64,000 nucleotides of DNA from Zhengitettix transpicula. Taxonomy: Eukaryota; Arthropoda; Insecta; Orthoptera; Tetrigidae. Each line of letters begins with the position of its first letter. Position 1 is the first letter of the stretch. Location: positions 185,777,432 through 185,841,431 of the forward strand of contig CM073591.1 in NCBI GenBank assembly GCA_037074705.1, written 5' to 3'. Below the pieces are notes generated by a model, which was not told where the DNA came from, searched no databases, and saw only the letters and a program-made list of their open reading frames with translations. This document shows, one piece after another, positions 36,140 to 49,800 of the stretch. The position numbers were made by a program, and so were the translations under genes.

Positions 36140-39100
36140 CTGAAGGATAATTAAAATAAATATTATTATAATTTTAAATTCTACTTACCATTATCAACTA
36201 TTCTAGCTAACTTATATGCTAACTACCTTTGCAAAATGGTGCACAATCAAATTAAGAGCATATTTTTTCATATCAGTGGCTTGCATTCTGTCAGCTGCTT
36301 CCAGTATTTGAATAACATTTTCAAACGTAATATTCATTTCCAAATTCTGTTTACAAAATGCCTGGAGACGATTATTGGTGAATCCATAGAAGTATGGAGC
36401 ACTAAACAGGTATAACGAATCTTCTGGAGGCATATTGACATCAGCATAGTAAATATACCTTAACAGTGAATCAAATGATTGTCTTGACGGTATAATATCT
36501 CCAATCTGAATCTATGAGGATCAAAATAGTTAACAATGAGTCACTATGCTGCCAAATCAAGAACTGATAAAATATATCATTATTTACATTTCTCTCATAG
36601 TTGTTTTATGATACATTTATTGAATTATTATAAACTTATAATATATCAAGCCAAATATTACAGATTGCAAAGAGAAACATATTTATTATTTAATTTGGCT
36701 TTTAAAAATATATATGTGGCTCTGAAACAAAATAGTTAATTAAAGTTAATTATTAATTACTATAAATTATAATTGATATCAGTTGTAATGGAGCTAATTT
36801 AAAATTATTTTAAAGCTCCCGAGTTTGTGTGGTTGTGGGACAGATCCTGTTATTTCACCAAGTTAAAATATGGACTCGACTCAGTAATTCTGGGAAAAAT
36901 GAAGCAGCTGGCTGCCTCTGTGTCTGGAGGAGAAAGTGAGGTTTCCAGGGGGCTAACCCTAGAAGCTGAGGACAATTGTTTCTCTGCCTTGCAAGGGAAA
37001 GAAGTAGAGCTCAGAAGTGGAGGAAGAATTTTGTTTTGCCTCACAAGAGAGAGAGAGAGAGAAGTATTGGAATTTGGACATTATGAAAAAGAGAGTGAGT
37101 TTTTGTTTTGAGCTGTGAGAGCAGTTAACTGCAACCAACTTCAAGCAACATAAGAATATAGAACCACCATCAACACCACAGGACCCCCCCCCCTCCCTCA
37201 CCTCCTCCTATACACACAGATTGCCAGAAACACCAAGTAAGTGCAGTAGCAAACAGTTATAAATATTTGTCAAATATGTTGTTCTTCTCCCAGCCCACTA
37301 ATTCTGAAGAAAAGGAAGCTCATTAATAGCTGGAGAATTCTTTATTTTTTATAAAATATTTAATTACTGTATTTATTCATTTTGTTTATATTTTATTGTC
37401 CCAGTATGCATAATAAATAGTAATAGTTTTTCTGAAAATAGAAAATGTTTATTGGCTTTATTAATTTTCTACACATTCCATAAAATAATAGTACCTATAA
37501 ACTGCCTTGTTATTCCCTTAACCCCTGAAGAAGAGTAAATGTTACACAATATAATTTTGTGGCTAATGACTACAGAATCAAGGCTTCAGTGTTTATAGTA
37601 ACATTTCATGACAAACATAATAGATTAATACTTAATTATTTATTTTTATGATGCGTAAATCAACTACCATATCTGAAGAAACAGCTACACAATAGAAAGG
37701 TAATAGATAAACAGGGTCATCATGGGCCTACTACACTACATGAATATGAACAATAATCCCTTCTCCGCAGGTTCTATTGATAGACAGCTGCCAGTATGAA
37801 ATAAAGCAACTAAATTAGAAAAGGCAGTTTGGTTGCAGATTGGGATTTACAGTTACTGACTGTTGAGCAGTGAGGATTGCCTACAGGTAAAAAAAAAATT
37901 AAGTACCTCTATTGTCAAGTTTAAAGAAAATAATGAAATTTTTTGACAACATTCATAAAATTTACTGAATTTTACAAGAATATCCTGAAAATAAGAAGTG
38001 TACATTTTGTCACCCTACATCTAATGAACATGTGGATCAAAAGTGGATGTAGCATTGAGATATCTAGCTCCTAGTGATTACTTTCTGACAAGAAAATATT
38101 TTTTATGAGTCTAAAAGCAGAATTAAATAGAATCACAAAGATGATGTGGAGGAAGATCTCCCAGACGCTGCAGATGATGCAGCATCACACACTCAAAAGC
38201 AAGTGGATCATCCATGTTTACCCGCACAGGAACATCCTGTCACGCCAGCACTCAACCTTCAGTATGACCTCCACATCACCAAGTTGGGACGTACTGTGTG
38301 AGCCCCTCATAGGCTCAACTTTTTAAGGGGGAGATGTTGTGGCGCCATCTAGAGCCTGTATTCATATGTAAGGCACCTGGGCAATACCTAGTGTCAAATG
38401 TTAATAAACCAATCTTATACTTACACTCAACCTACTAACATGTGTCAGGCTTCTCTGCTTTCTATAAGTCATAATAGAACAACTGATGCTTTTGACTGTA
38501 CAGCCAGACATAGAAATGAAGTTGAAAGCAATGGATATATGTGTTGAAGGTGAAGGAAGGAAGGGAAAGGAAAGTTAATGCGTAGTAATAGTTGTTAGAA
38601 CCATGGTTATAGTCATTAATTACAATGTTTTCCAGCAAATTATGCTACATGCTTTAGAAAACAAATAAGTTTTAATAATCACTATGTAACTAACCTGCAC
38701 GACATTGTCATCTGGCATGAAGGACCGAAACATAGCTTCAAAATAACTGCAACGTGCTGCTAAGACAGCCTTGTGTACAGGAATACGTGTCCCATCTAAC
38801 ATAAGTGTTATATCACAAAATTCTTTTCCACCAATTTTTAAAAACATTTCCATATCTTGCTCCAAAGTTGTACCTTTCAAAAAAATATAAAATTGAAACT
38901 ATAATTTTAATATTTTACTTACTAATACAATGTTTTAAGAGTTTATAACACAATGTAGTTATTTAAACATGCAGAGATGGTCCGAACCTTAATACAGGTG
39001 CGTAAGCTTGTAAATTTAAACAAATTACAAAAACCTATTCATTATAATCAATTAATTTAAAATAAGTGAATTATAAAACAATTGAAAATAATATCAAGAT

Positions 39101-39683
39101 TAAAATATTGTCAACAATTTAACTAAAACTCCAAAATAGTTTTTTACGTCTTTATGACTATTTCAGAGATTTTTGTATCAATATTGAAGCCAAACCATTA
39201 AAACTGTTTAAATAACTTTTCTTTTGGAAGCATTGTTTAATTTATTTAAAGAAGTCCACTTTGATTTGTTGTTGGAAAAGTATTTTTATTCCTATACACT
39301 TTCTCACTGTTCATAACCATTTTTACAGCCAATTTTAATTAGAATAATTTCATTTTAATAAGTTCTTCAGTGTGATATTAAAATTATTAAATATAAAGAC
39401 ACATGCACACCTATTAATCACCTTTCAATGTTGAGTACCTTGGTTTATTCTTTTGGAAATACACATAATTTTACTTATTATAATTCAAGAATTACAGGAA
39501 AATATTAACTGTCAATAGACTGACATAAAATTTTATAGTTTTTTTTTGTAAAAAATCAGTTTTCATGTCTGTGTATTGGCTATGGAAGAAAACTTCACGT
39601 GGCTAGCTGTTATCTGTGAACAATCGACACCCCACAAAATACAACTAACTTCTCTCTCTAGGGAATTCAAAGCAAAGGAAAGA

Positions 39684-39736
<53 letters not shown>

Positions 39737-41233
39737 GCAATATTGGTATGGAAAAGAAAGAGAGATAGGTTGTGGCTTAACTGAACGTAAAGTGCGGTGT
39801 CGCCATAAGGAACTGAAGGTTGTTCTTCAAATTTTCAGAGGCTCTCAGCCTCCGAAAATTTGAAGAACATTCTGTGCACCGGCCAGTGTAACACTCCTCC
39901 CTGAAGGAGGCTGAGAGCCTCCAAAAATTTGAAGAACAACCTTTAGTTCCTTATGGTGACACCGCACTTCACTTTCAGGTAAGCCTCTACCTCTCACTTT
40001 TTCCTTTCCATACCAATATTGAAATTATTTTGGACAATGCCATATCCTCACTAATATCATATCATATCATATATATATGTATATATATTGTAATGCCTGG
40101 TAAGTGAGGCCTTGTTTCGGATGGATAATCTGGACTGTGGGAGGGGCAAGTTTTGTAATGTGTTTATTTAGGACTGGTCTTGAGAATTCGGAACAGGCAT
40201 TGTTTCTGATTAATGGTTTGGACTGTTGAGAGGGGCAAGTTTTGTAATGTGTTTATTTAGGACTGAGTATTTTGTCGTTTTGAAAAGCTGGGTGTGTGAG
40301 GGTGCAAAAAGATAAAAGTCCTGTCTCGATTGTCGGCTTTTGACAAGACAGAGTAGTTAGCCATTTGATAACTAAGGAACTGCAGCTGCATAATATAAAT
40401 CTCGGGATAATGGAGGAAACTGTCAACGGGCATTTGCGACGAAGTTTTGGAACAATGGAAAAAGGAAAAGACTGGGAGTATATAAGCGGGAGATAAGCTT
40501 TTGAGAGAGGTGAGTTAGAGAAGTTAGTCATGAGGCGATCACCGAAGCGGGAAAATATGACTAAGACAGACATCGTTTAAGGGAGGAGAATGTGTTATAA
40601 GTTGCAGTCTGCGAGAGAAATAGCAAAATATTCTTCGATAAACATTTTGTATGCTGAAGTCTAATCTATTTTAATCTCAAAATTAGACCACTGTCTTCGA
40701 TTGTAGGAGACCAGGACACTGCATCCAGCGTCTAGTAACGAGCAAATGATATGTCCTTCACGAACGGAGAACCAACTTTTGTCAAACCAACAGTGTGTGT
40801 TAGAATCAGTGTTTAAAATGTCCAGTATTTAAAGTGTGTGTACGAACGAGCCAAATTTTCCTGAGTAATCGTAAGTTGAAATTTCATTCTATTCATCGAT
40901 GTAAACCGAATTAAAAGATAAAGTCAGATATCGTTCTTTTCTTGTGTGTTAATAAAATAAACTCTTTAAATTTAAAATCAATTTTGTAGAATAAGTTCGT
41001 CGATAATTAATTTCGTCTATGTCTAGACGAATAAATATTTCCTTTTAATTTAAATGTAAATTGTTCTTTGATTATGTTAAATGTTCTGCCGTTATCAAAC
41101 CCAGTTAAGACCTTTGAGAGATTGAGATATGTTTTTTATTAAATTGTATCATTGTTTCAAGTTTTGTTAAATAAATTTTGTTTGTTTTAAAGTTTATAAT
41201 TGTTAATTTAAAAGCCCATATTAATTGATTATT

Positions 41234-41276
<43 letters not shown>

Positions 41277-43834
41277 CAAAATAATAGACGACCGAAAGAC
41301 AGCGAAGTCAACTTTACTGAAATCAATAGCTGGTCCAGTCTGGCTGAGGTGAAGGAATGTGGAAAATTAAAGAAAAAATACTTACACACATACAAACAAA
41401 CCAATTAGAATTGTTGGCAGCTAAAAAGTAAATTAAAGGATAGTAAGTTAAAAAGGAAAAGAATGAGAAGAGGATAAGGATTGAACACATCTTTATAATA
41501 GAAATCATTATAACTACTATCATAATATTATGTTGATTAAAGATTTCAACACAATATCATAACTACTGCAACAATAAACCACTATAACAATATTAGAGGA
41601 TGTTGAGTCCAGGACTTTGCATAGACTGTAAAATGTACTGGAAGGAGAGTTCCCAAAGATGGAGTTCAGCATCTGATGACTTATAGGGGTAAGGTTCTGA
41701 TGAAGGGGGCTCAGGTCCTTGAAAATTCATAATATTTCTTCACCTCAGCCAGACTGGACCAACTATTGATTTCAGGTGTTGACTTTTCTCTCTCTTTCCT
41801 ATCTTAATTTGTCATTTAATTTGACCTCGTCACTTTTTCTTTAAGTGTTATATATAAAAGTAAGGATGTTAAGTTGTCAAAATAATTGAGAATATTGGTA
41901 TGGAAAGGAAAGAGATAGTTAGTCGCTTTCCAGAAATTGAAGCTCAGCATAGCCACTTAGAAGTTCTTCAAATTTTCAGAGACTCTCAGCTCCCAGTTTC
42001 AACACATTCTGAACACCAGCTGGCTGTGGATTGTGGAGTTTTGTTCACTGTGCGGCTAGCTGTTGTCCATAAACAAGACACCCCACCTGGCCACTAACTT
42101 TCTCTCTTAAGGGAAAGTCATGGCATAGTAAATCTTTGGATGGAAATCATTCATAATACATACCATTTTATACATACATACGAAGAAATACTGTGCAGTA
42201 GTGACCCTACATGTAAAGAATCCATTTAACTCTGTGAGGTAGAAATGCAGTCTGGATGCATTCGACAGAAAAGCAGTTCCATCGATAACACGAGAATTAT
42301 TGGAGACTCGTAGATATCACAACATCACAGGAGGAGTACCAGAGCGCTCTCCTCAGTCCCATCCTGTGGAATGTGATGTACAATGGGGTTCTCCGACTCC
42401 ACTTGCCACAGGGAGTTAAGATTATGCAGTTTTCAGATGACATTGTGGTGGTTGTGGTTGCCAAACAACTTGCAACAGTACAGTGAGGAGAATATCAGAA
42501 TGAATGCAGTCCATAGGCCTCCAGCTTTAGGGGCATAAGACTAAAGTAGTGCTCATTTCAAGCAGAAACATCAGGGAGACCATCATTCTAGCAATTGACA
42601 GATGTACCATCACATCACAACAATTGATACGTTATCTGGGAATCAAATTGGATGATAAACTAACATATAAGCACCACCACAAAAAGTTGAACGAGAAAGC
42701 GGCAAAAGTCTGCACTGCCCTCATGAGGAAAATGCTAAAGACTGGTGGACCCAAGCAAAATAGAAGGCTATTACTGGCTCAAACGGTGGAGTCAATGTTG
42801 CTCTACGGAACTCCCATATGCGCAGATGCCACTAGGGTCAGGGCACATTTACGCAGGGCTGAAGCTATGTATAGACTGAGCATGTAGAGTTATATTATCC
42901 TTTTGTACCATTTCTGACAATGCAGCATTCATTCTAGCTGGAATTCCACCACTGGACACCTTGGCTGAGGAATGACACAAAAATCAGAAGAGAAAACACA
43001 AAAAATGGAATCAATAATAGAGTGGCAACATCCACAAAGGAACAATGGATGCACCGCATCATCTCTGACATCCCAAATTGGACAAGGAAAAACCATTAGC
43101 TAACTCAACTCATGACAGGACATAGAAATTTTCAAAAATATCTATAAAGGTTTGAAGATAGTCCCATTTGGCTGAACTGTGGGAGGGTGGAGGAAGTCAT
43201 GGAACACACTTTTTTCAAATTCCCTAATCCAAATCTGGTGTCTGTGATGCTGGAGTCAGCAGATAAGTGGAAGACCATCAACAAACATGCCACTATCATA
43301 ATAAACGAGTTATGCATGATAGGATGAAATGCCACTGCTAAGACCTCTTCCTACAAAGTAATACTTAATTGCAGTTCCATAAGAAGCATATAAAGTACAG
43401 TGAAGAAAGGGAGGTGTTTTTCGTGGGTAAGAATGCCACATTATGGGGTAGAGCAGACTGCTACCCAATGTCTTTGGAAGATTTTCACTTACTCACAGAA
43501 ACAACAAACAGAAATGAAACCATACAAATGTGCATGTATATATTGTAGCACATTAGAACACTCCCAAAATTAATTCAAGATAAGTTTTAATATTTGAATA
43601 AAATGCTTGTGTACCTAGAGTCAAATATTACAATATATACACTTAAGGAAAATGTGACAAGGTCAAATTAAATAACACATTTAGACAGGACAGCAAAGTC
43701 AACTTACCTGAAATCAATAGTTAGTCCTTCTGGGCCAAGAAGTGAAAATAATTCAATTTCAAGGACCTGAGCTTCCCTCGTCAGGAAGGAAGGTCTGAAA
43801 TGTGTGCTGGCCATGAACGAATTCAACTCATCCT

Positions 43835-43876
<42 letters not shown>

Positions 43877-46800
43877 CTACTAGTCACGTGGCCATCAAAA
43901 CTCACCAGTCTGCAACCAGCCAGTTGAAGAGAGCCTCAAGAAATTTGAAGAAATACCTGTTGCTACACAATACTTAAATTTCAGGTAACCCAGAAGCTAC
44001 CTCTATTTTCTTTCCATTCTAATATATATAATATTAGTAAGGATATGACATAGTCAAAATAATTGTGATATTCGTATGGAAAAGAAAGAGAGATAGCTTG
44101 TGGCTTACCTGAAAATGAAGTACGTTGTAGCCACAGGGAACCAAAGGAAGTTCTTCAAATTTTCAGAGGCTCTCAGCCTCCTTCTTCAGGAAGGAGTGTT
44201 ACACAAATCTGGCAGGCTGCAGAGTTTTTCCCACCACAGGGCTAGTAGCCCATTAACAATGAACACCCCACCAGGCCACTATCTTTCTATCCTCAAGGGA
44301 AGGTCGTGGCATAGGATCGGTTCTGATTGTGATCATTCATACATAGCATCTTATACAGACATATATGTCAAAACATAAGTATACATACAAACATACACAT
44401 ATAAAAGCACATATGTATGCATACACATACATACATGCATGCATGCATAAGCATGCTCATACATACTCACATGAACTCGTGCAAATAAGGGTGGCAGGGA
44501 GGAAGGGCATTATTGTCATCAGCTTCCATTGAAATCCTCACCCCCCCAAAAAACCAGAACCTGCTCTCCAGAAACCACCAACCTCTTGTACCAGGCTGCC
44601 CAATAGTTGCTGGCTACAACTCCCCAACTGAGAGGATTTCTGCATTGGTGCAAGTCCCTCCAACCAATTGTAGAAAAATTATCCTCATTCATCCAAGACA
44701 CCAACCACTTCCTCTGCCATCTCCAGGAACTCCAAAAACATCTTTTGATTTTGTGATCACACTCACACAGTTTGTCTTCACCAAAAAGTTACTTTTCGTT
44801 CCAAGACAAAATCTACCATCAAATAAGTGGCACAGCTATGGGCACCTGGATGGTACCCTTCTACACCAACTTGTTTATGGGACTCCTAGAACAGACCCAC
44901 CTAAATTCCTCCCCATTGAAACCCCTAAGCTGGTTCAGGTTCATAAGACGACACCCTCATGCTATGAACCCACAGACCAGATTCCCTATTCAAATTCCAC
45001 ACCTTGAACTCCAAACATCCAACCAAAGTCACTTTCCAAGACATTGACGTACACCTGACTTCTGGTACGATCAAACACATAAAACCCACAAACACGCTCC
45101 AACAACTGCACTTCACAAGTTTCCAACTAAACCACACAAAATGCATTCTCCCATCGAGGCTATCCCTCAGGGAAGCAGGTATTTGCTACACCTGGAAAAG
45201 TCAGGTCTCTTACACCAACCGGATCCTCAATGTCTTCAACAATAGAAACTATCCTAGTGACCTCCTCCAAAAACAGATAACCAGTGCCATATAAAATCTC
45301 CAAACACCCACAACCATTCTGAACCGAAACAAGAAAAGTAGTCCACCCCTCACAACCTACTTCCCTGGACTACAAAAAATCAATTCCATTCTCCACCTAG
45401 CATACACTGTACTGCAATCCAACCCTGACCTAAAAACAATCCTCCCCAATATACGCCCCACCTGCCCAAGGGTTGCCTTCAGACGCCCACCCAACCTCCA
45501 CAATTTTACTTGTGTGTCCCTGCAAAACCCACACCCCCACCCGCCCACCTATGCCAGGTTGCAAACCTTGTGGTAAGAATAGATGCCATGTCTAACTATC
45601 TGGATCTTCCAGAATCACACAAAGACATACAAAATTAAAGAAAACATCACCTGCCTCTCCCCACACAAAATTAACTGTAGACTCTGCCCTGCATTTTATT
45701 TAGGCCAAACAAAAATATCCCTCCCTGAACGAATAGCCAACCACCACAGCACTGTCAAACTTTCCCAGTATCTGCTCACACCCAAAGCCATAATACAAAC
45801 AATTTTGACCAATGCTTTACATGAAGCTCATCAAGATTAATCAGAGGCAGAACTCCATCTGTGGTAACTCTCCTTCCAAAATGTCTTACAGTCCAGGCAA
45901 AGCCATGGATTCAACACGTATGAATGATCACAATCAGAACTTTTCCTATTCCATGACATTCCCTTGAGAGAGAAAGTTAGTTGCCTGATGGGGTGTTCAT
46001 TGTTTATGAGCTGCTAGCTGTGCGGCGGTCTAAACTCTGCAGTCTGCAGCCGGATGGTGCATGAAATGGTGTAACACTCCTTCCTGAAGGAGGAGGCTGA
46101 GAACCTCCGAAAATTTGAAGAACAACCTTAAGTTTCTTATGGCTACACCACACTTTACTTTCAGGCAAGCCACAACCTTTCTCTCTTTCCTTTCCATACC
46201 AGGAGACACAGACAATCAATAACACCAAGATCCAAAATTTATGTGTAATTTAATTATAAAATTATAATATTTTTCATTTCTTTTTATCTGTACTCCCCTC
46301 TGTATACGGGAGGCTGAACTTCAACTTAGCTGGTTTCTGGCATGTTACCGATCATCTCAGCAACCCAAAACCTATGTATTTTATTACTAACCTTTTCTCA
46401 ACCCTTCCAATGCTGATAGTGGTTGAAATTGTGCTTAGATTGCATTTTAGTGCCACTATTAATTTCAGTGACCTGAAAAACAATGACTTTTCACTAATCT
46501 CAATTTTTTTTAACATTTAATTCACATCTCTCCCCTGCCATGCCGATGAATGTGAACACACAATTTGTATTAGTAGTAACAAAGTTTTGAAGCTTAAGTG
46601 GTTAATGCAGTTACCAACCTGAATTATCAAATGGTGCTTCAAGTAATAATCTTGCTTGAGGCATTTGTCTTCGGCGAATAATTTCTACCATCAGAGCTTT
46701 GTCCAAGTTTTCAAATTCTTTGCTCATTACAATTTGAGTGTAGTTGGATTCTTTTACTATAAATTTAAGGCAGAATTCTTTAATGAAATATAATTTCAAG

Positions 46801-49800
46801 ATAGATGCATTATGTAGAGCTTCCAAAACATTTCGATAATTGATAGTTGCTTCCAAATACTGAATGCACAGTTGTTCCAGTCTTCTCATATGAAACTATA
46901 TACATGAAATTTTGTTAAAAACATGATATTAATTTTATTTAAGGAAATAAAATCTACGTTGTAAAGAATATATTCACACTAAGAATAACTAAAATAAAAA
47001 TGAAAAAATTTACGTCTGATAGAAAATAATGAATAAGAAAGATAGCCAATACAGACCCTTTTTTTGTTATTATTCAATATTTAAAATAAGTGAAGAACAT
47101 AAACCATCAAACTAAGTCTTCTACAAATTGTCAAGAGGAGTAATTTGACAATGGGAATTGTATGGTCACTTCTCCTTATTTTAAATATAATTTTAATATC
47201 AATAATAAATGTAAATTTGTGTGACAATTTTCAAATGAAATGGCTGATGCAACCTTTGGATGATCGTAGAAAATTTTCTTCAGGTAAGTAGTACAAGATT
47301 TAAACACCAAGACTTTTCTCTCAAGGAACTGGAGATATGGCATTGAAATCATGTATACAAACTACTATCAATGAAGATATAATTTATAACAATTTTCAAG
47401 AATACTCTACAGTGAAATGTTACATAATTTGGATGTTGCAGGATTACAGAAACATCAACATAATGTTACCCAAACAAAATGCTCAACATGAAACACAAGA
47501 AATATACAATATTGATGATAGTATGTATTCTAAATACTCGGCTACATGGCTCATAAACATCTTGAGAAAATTTCTAGAATTTTTTTTGTCCCATACTTGA
47601 CAAATTAAGTATCTACGTATTCTGTAATATACAAAGATTGGCAAATATATTTAGATGTAAATTAGAGTCTGATCCATTGATTCATTTTGTATTATTTGAT
47701 TTGTAAATACATTAAAATTAAATAAAAATTTTATTCTACTTATAAAAATATAAGAACCTCCATATTATTGTTGTATATATATATAAGTCGAGTATTGCTA
47801 TGAGTAAATTTGTTGTACATAACACATCAAAATATAAGTATTTTCATGTAGTTTACAATAATGATGCACTTGAGAGATAACACACTTAAAAATTTAAATA
47901 ATATTATGAAGTGTGGAACTGAGAATGCTATTATACAAAATTAGCACCATTTACTTAAATCAAATAAAAAAAAATTGGAAACATCTCTGCTAGTTTTCTA
48001 TTCAGTGCTGCATTAATTCGGTGAAAAATCAGATAAATTAATTAGAAGTTGTAATTAAATACATAAACTGGAAAATGAAATACTTAAAAAAAGTTTGTTA
48101 TATACCATTACAACAGTATGTATTCATTATTACTAAATTTAATCATACCTGTACTGCTAATCTATACACATCCATCATGAGCAACACTATTCGATTACAT
48201 ACAGGATCTTCAACTAGAAGTAAAACATAAAAATAAATTTCAATCAAATATTTTGATACTTCTCATCTGTTATTAACATACATGAAAATGTCATACATTT
48301 TGAAAAAAAAATGTTATATTTCACACATTGAAACTGTTAACTAAATATTTATACTTAAGAGTTTATTGCTTTTTGACTGGGAGGACATTATGATAAAGTT
48401 TCTAATTTTACTCATAAATACAATAAAAAAAAATATAATTATAATTTGAAAGAAATGAAGTAAATTAATTAAATATTTTAGCCTAATCCATTAAGTAGCC
48501 AAATTGGTAGTATGTAATAAATTGGACTGATTAAAATGTTTTATCATATTATGGTAGTTATAAGCTTAAATGGCTCAGTTCATTTGTACAAGTAATAAAG
48601 TAAAATGCATTACTAAATAGCTACAAAAAAGTTAAATGATACTATTATAAGGTTACAAGGAAAGTTAAATGTGTTCAAACGTAACTTACTCTTTTTTGTT
48701 GGATCAATACGGTCTGTATATATGTAGTTTAGTACCATTTCAAAAGCTTCTGGTACAGCATCTCGTAAACGGACTTCAAGTAATGGCAAATCCTTAAAAG
48801 ATACATTGGTAGTTCCAAATACCTGAAAATAAATGTGATATGTTCAAAAATTGCATTCCACAATTTTATTATTTTTTACATAATGGAGTGAAAATACACA
48901 ATAGAAATGCAATTCTAAAGTAAACAAAGATGTATATTGTGATTGTGTCAATGGAAAATTAATAGAATAATTAGTCAGTGAACAAAGCAACTGAGGCAAA
49001 GGATAAGAAGAGAGTAACACATTTAAATTATATTTCTTTCTTCTCAAATCTAACAAGAATTAAAACTATCAATAATACAGAAGCTAGAGGTAGGAATAAA
49101 ACATTATTTCATTACACAAATTCTCAAAATGATTCTCTCCATTAATATTTATAAGTAAAATAATAGTGAATAAATTATCAAGACCCATATTCATTAACAT
49201 TTGAGATTGTCTTTGGAACACAGAAAGATTAAAACTAAATATCATTCATCTTGTAAATACGGGGAAATATGTCGTATTGGATAAAGGATTCCTCACTAGC
49301 AGCGATCGTGTAAACATTGAATGCATACCAGTCAAGTAGCTCTATTATGTTATCCTTGCTGGCAACCACAAGATTCTATCACCGTACATTAAACTTCATG
49401 TGTGTTAACCCACTTCTCAGCTAACTACTTCGTCATCTACAACTACATCATCCAAACCCTCATGTCTCGCCTAATATCGAACACTCAAACTGTGGGTGCA
49501 GACTAGTTAGGCAAAAAACTACATCCACATCACCTTCACCAAAAAACCATGAGATCCACACGCAGTACACCAAACTCCATGAGTGCATACCTGTAGTACA
49601 ACCAACTTTGTCAGCTTCAACTGCTACACCTGAACCAGATCCAGCATCCAGTGACATGAACTCATCACAACAAATCAATACCACCATGGACATCTCCAAA
49701 GATGATGGCACAGTGAGTGCATTAAGTAAAAACTCAGTGATTGGTGATAACGAACCCTAAACCCCAAACTCCCCACCATTACCACAATCCTATAAAAAAA

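Larger units (their letters stand above)
44034..46205 (+). mobile_element. Penelope-like retroelement with inverted terminal repeats
   Basis: About 2.2 kb. The left flank (44034-44345) and right flank (45925-46205) are inverted copies of family A: CCTGAAAATGAAGTACGTTG versus ACACCACACTTTACTTTCAG, AATGAACACCCCACCAGG versus CTGATGGGGTGTTCATT, GATTGTGATCATTCAT versus ATGAATGATCACAATC. Each carries a hammerhead-like core. Between them lies a decayed Penelope coding region. Inverted flanks around RT plus GIY-YIG tie family A to Penelope elements. Confidence 0.78.

Noticed and set aside
36827..37111. Open frame of 94 codons between LZTR1 exons
   Set aside because: Plus strand, antisense within an intron, low-complexity GA-rich tail, no recognisable domain.
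47337..47600. Small gene in an LZTR1 intron
   Set aside because: An 87-codon plus-strand frame without a domain, signal peptide or codon bias; AT-rich chance frames of this size are expected.
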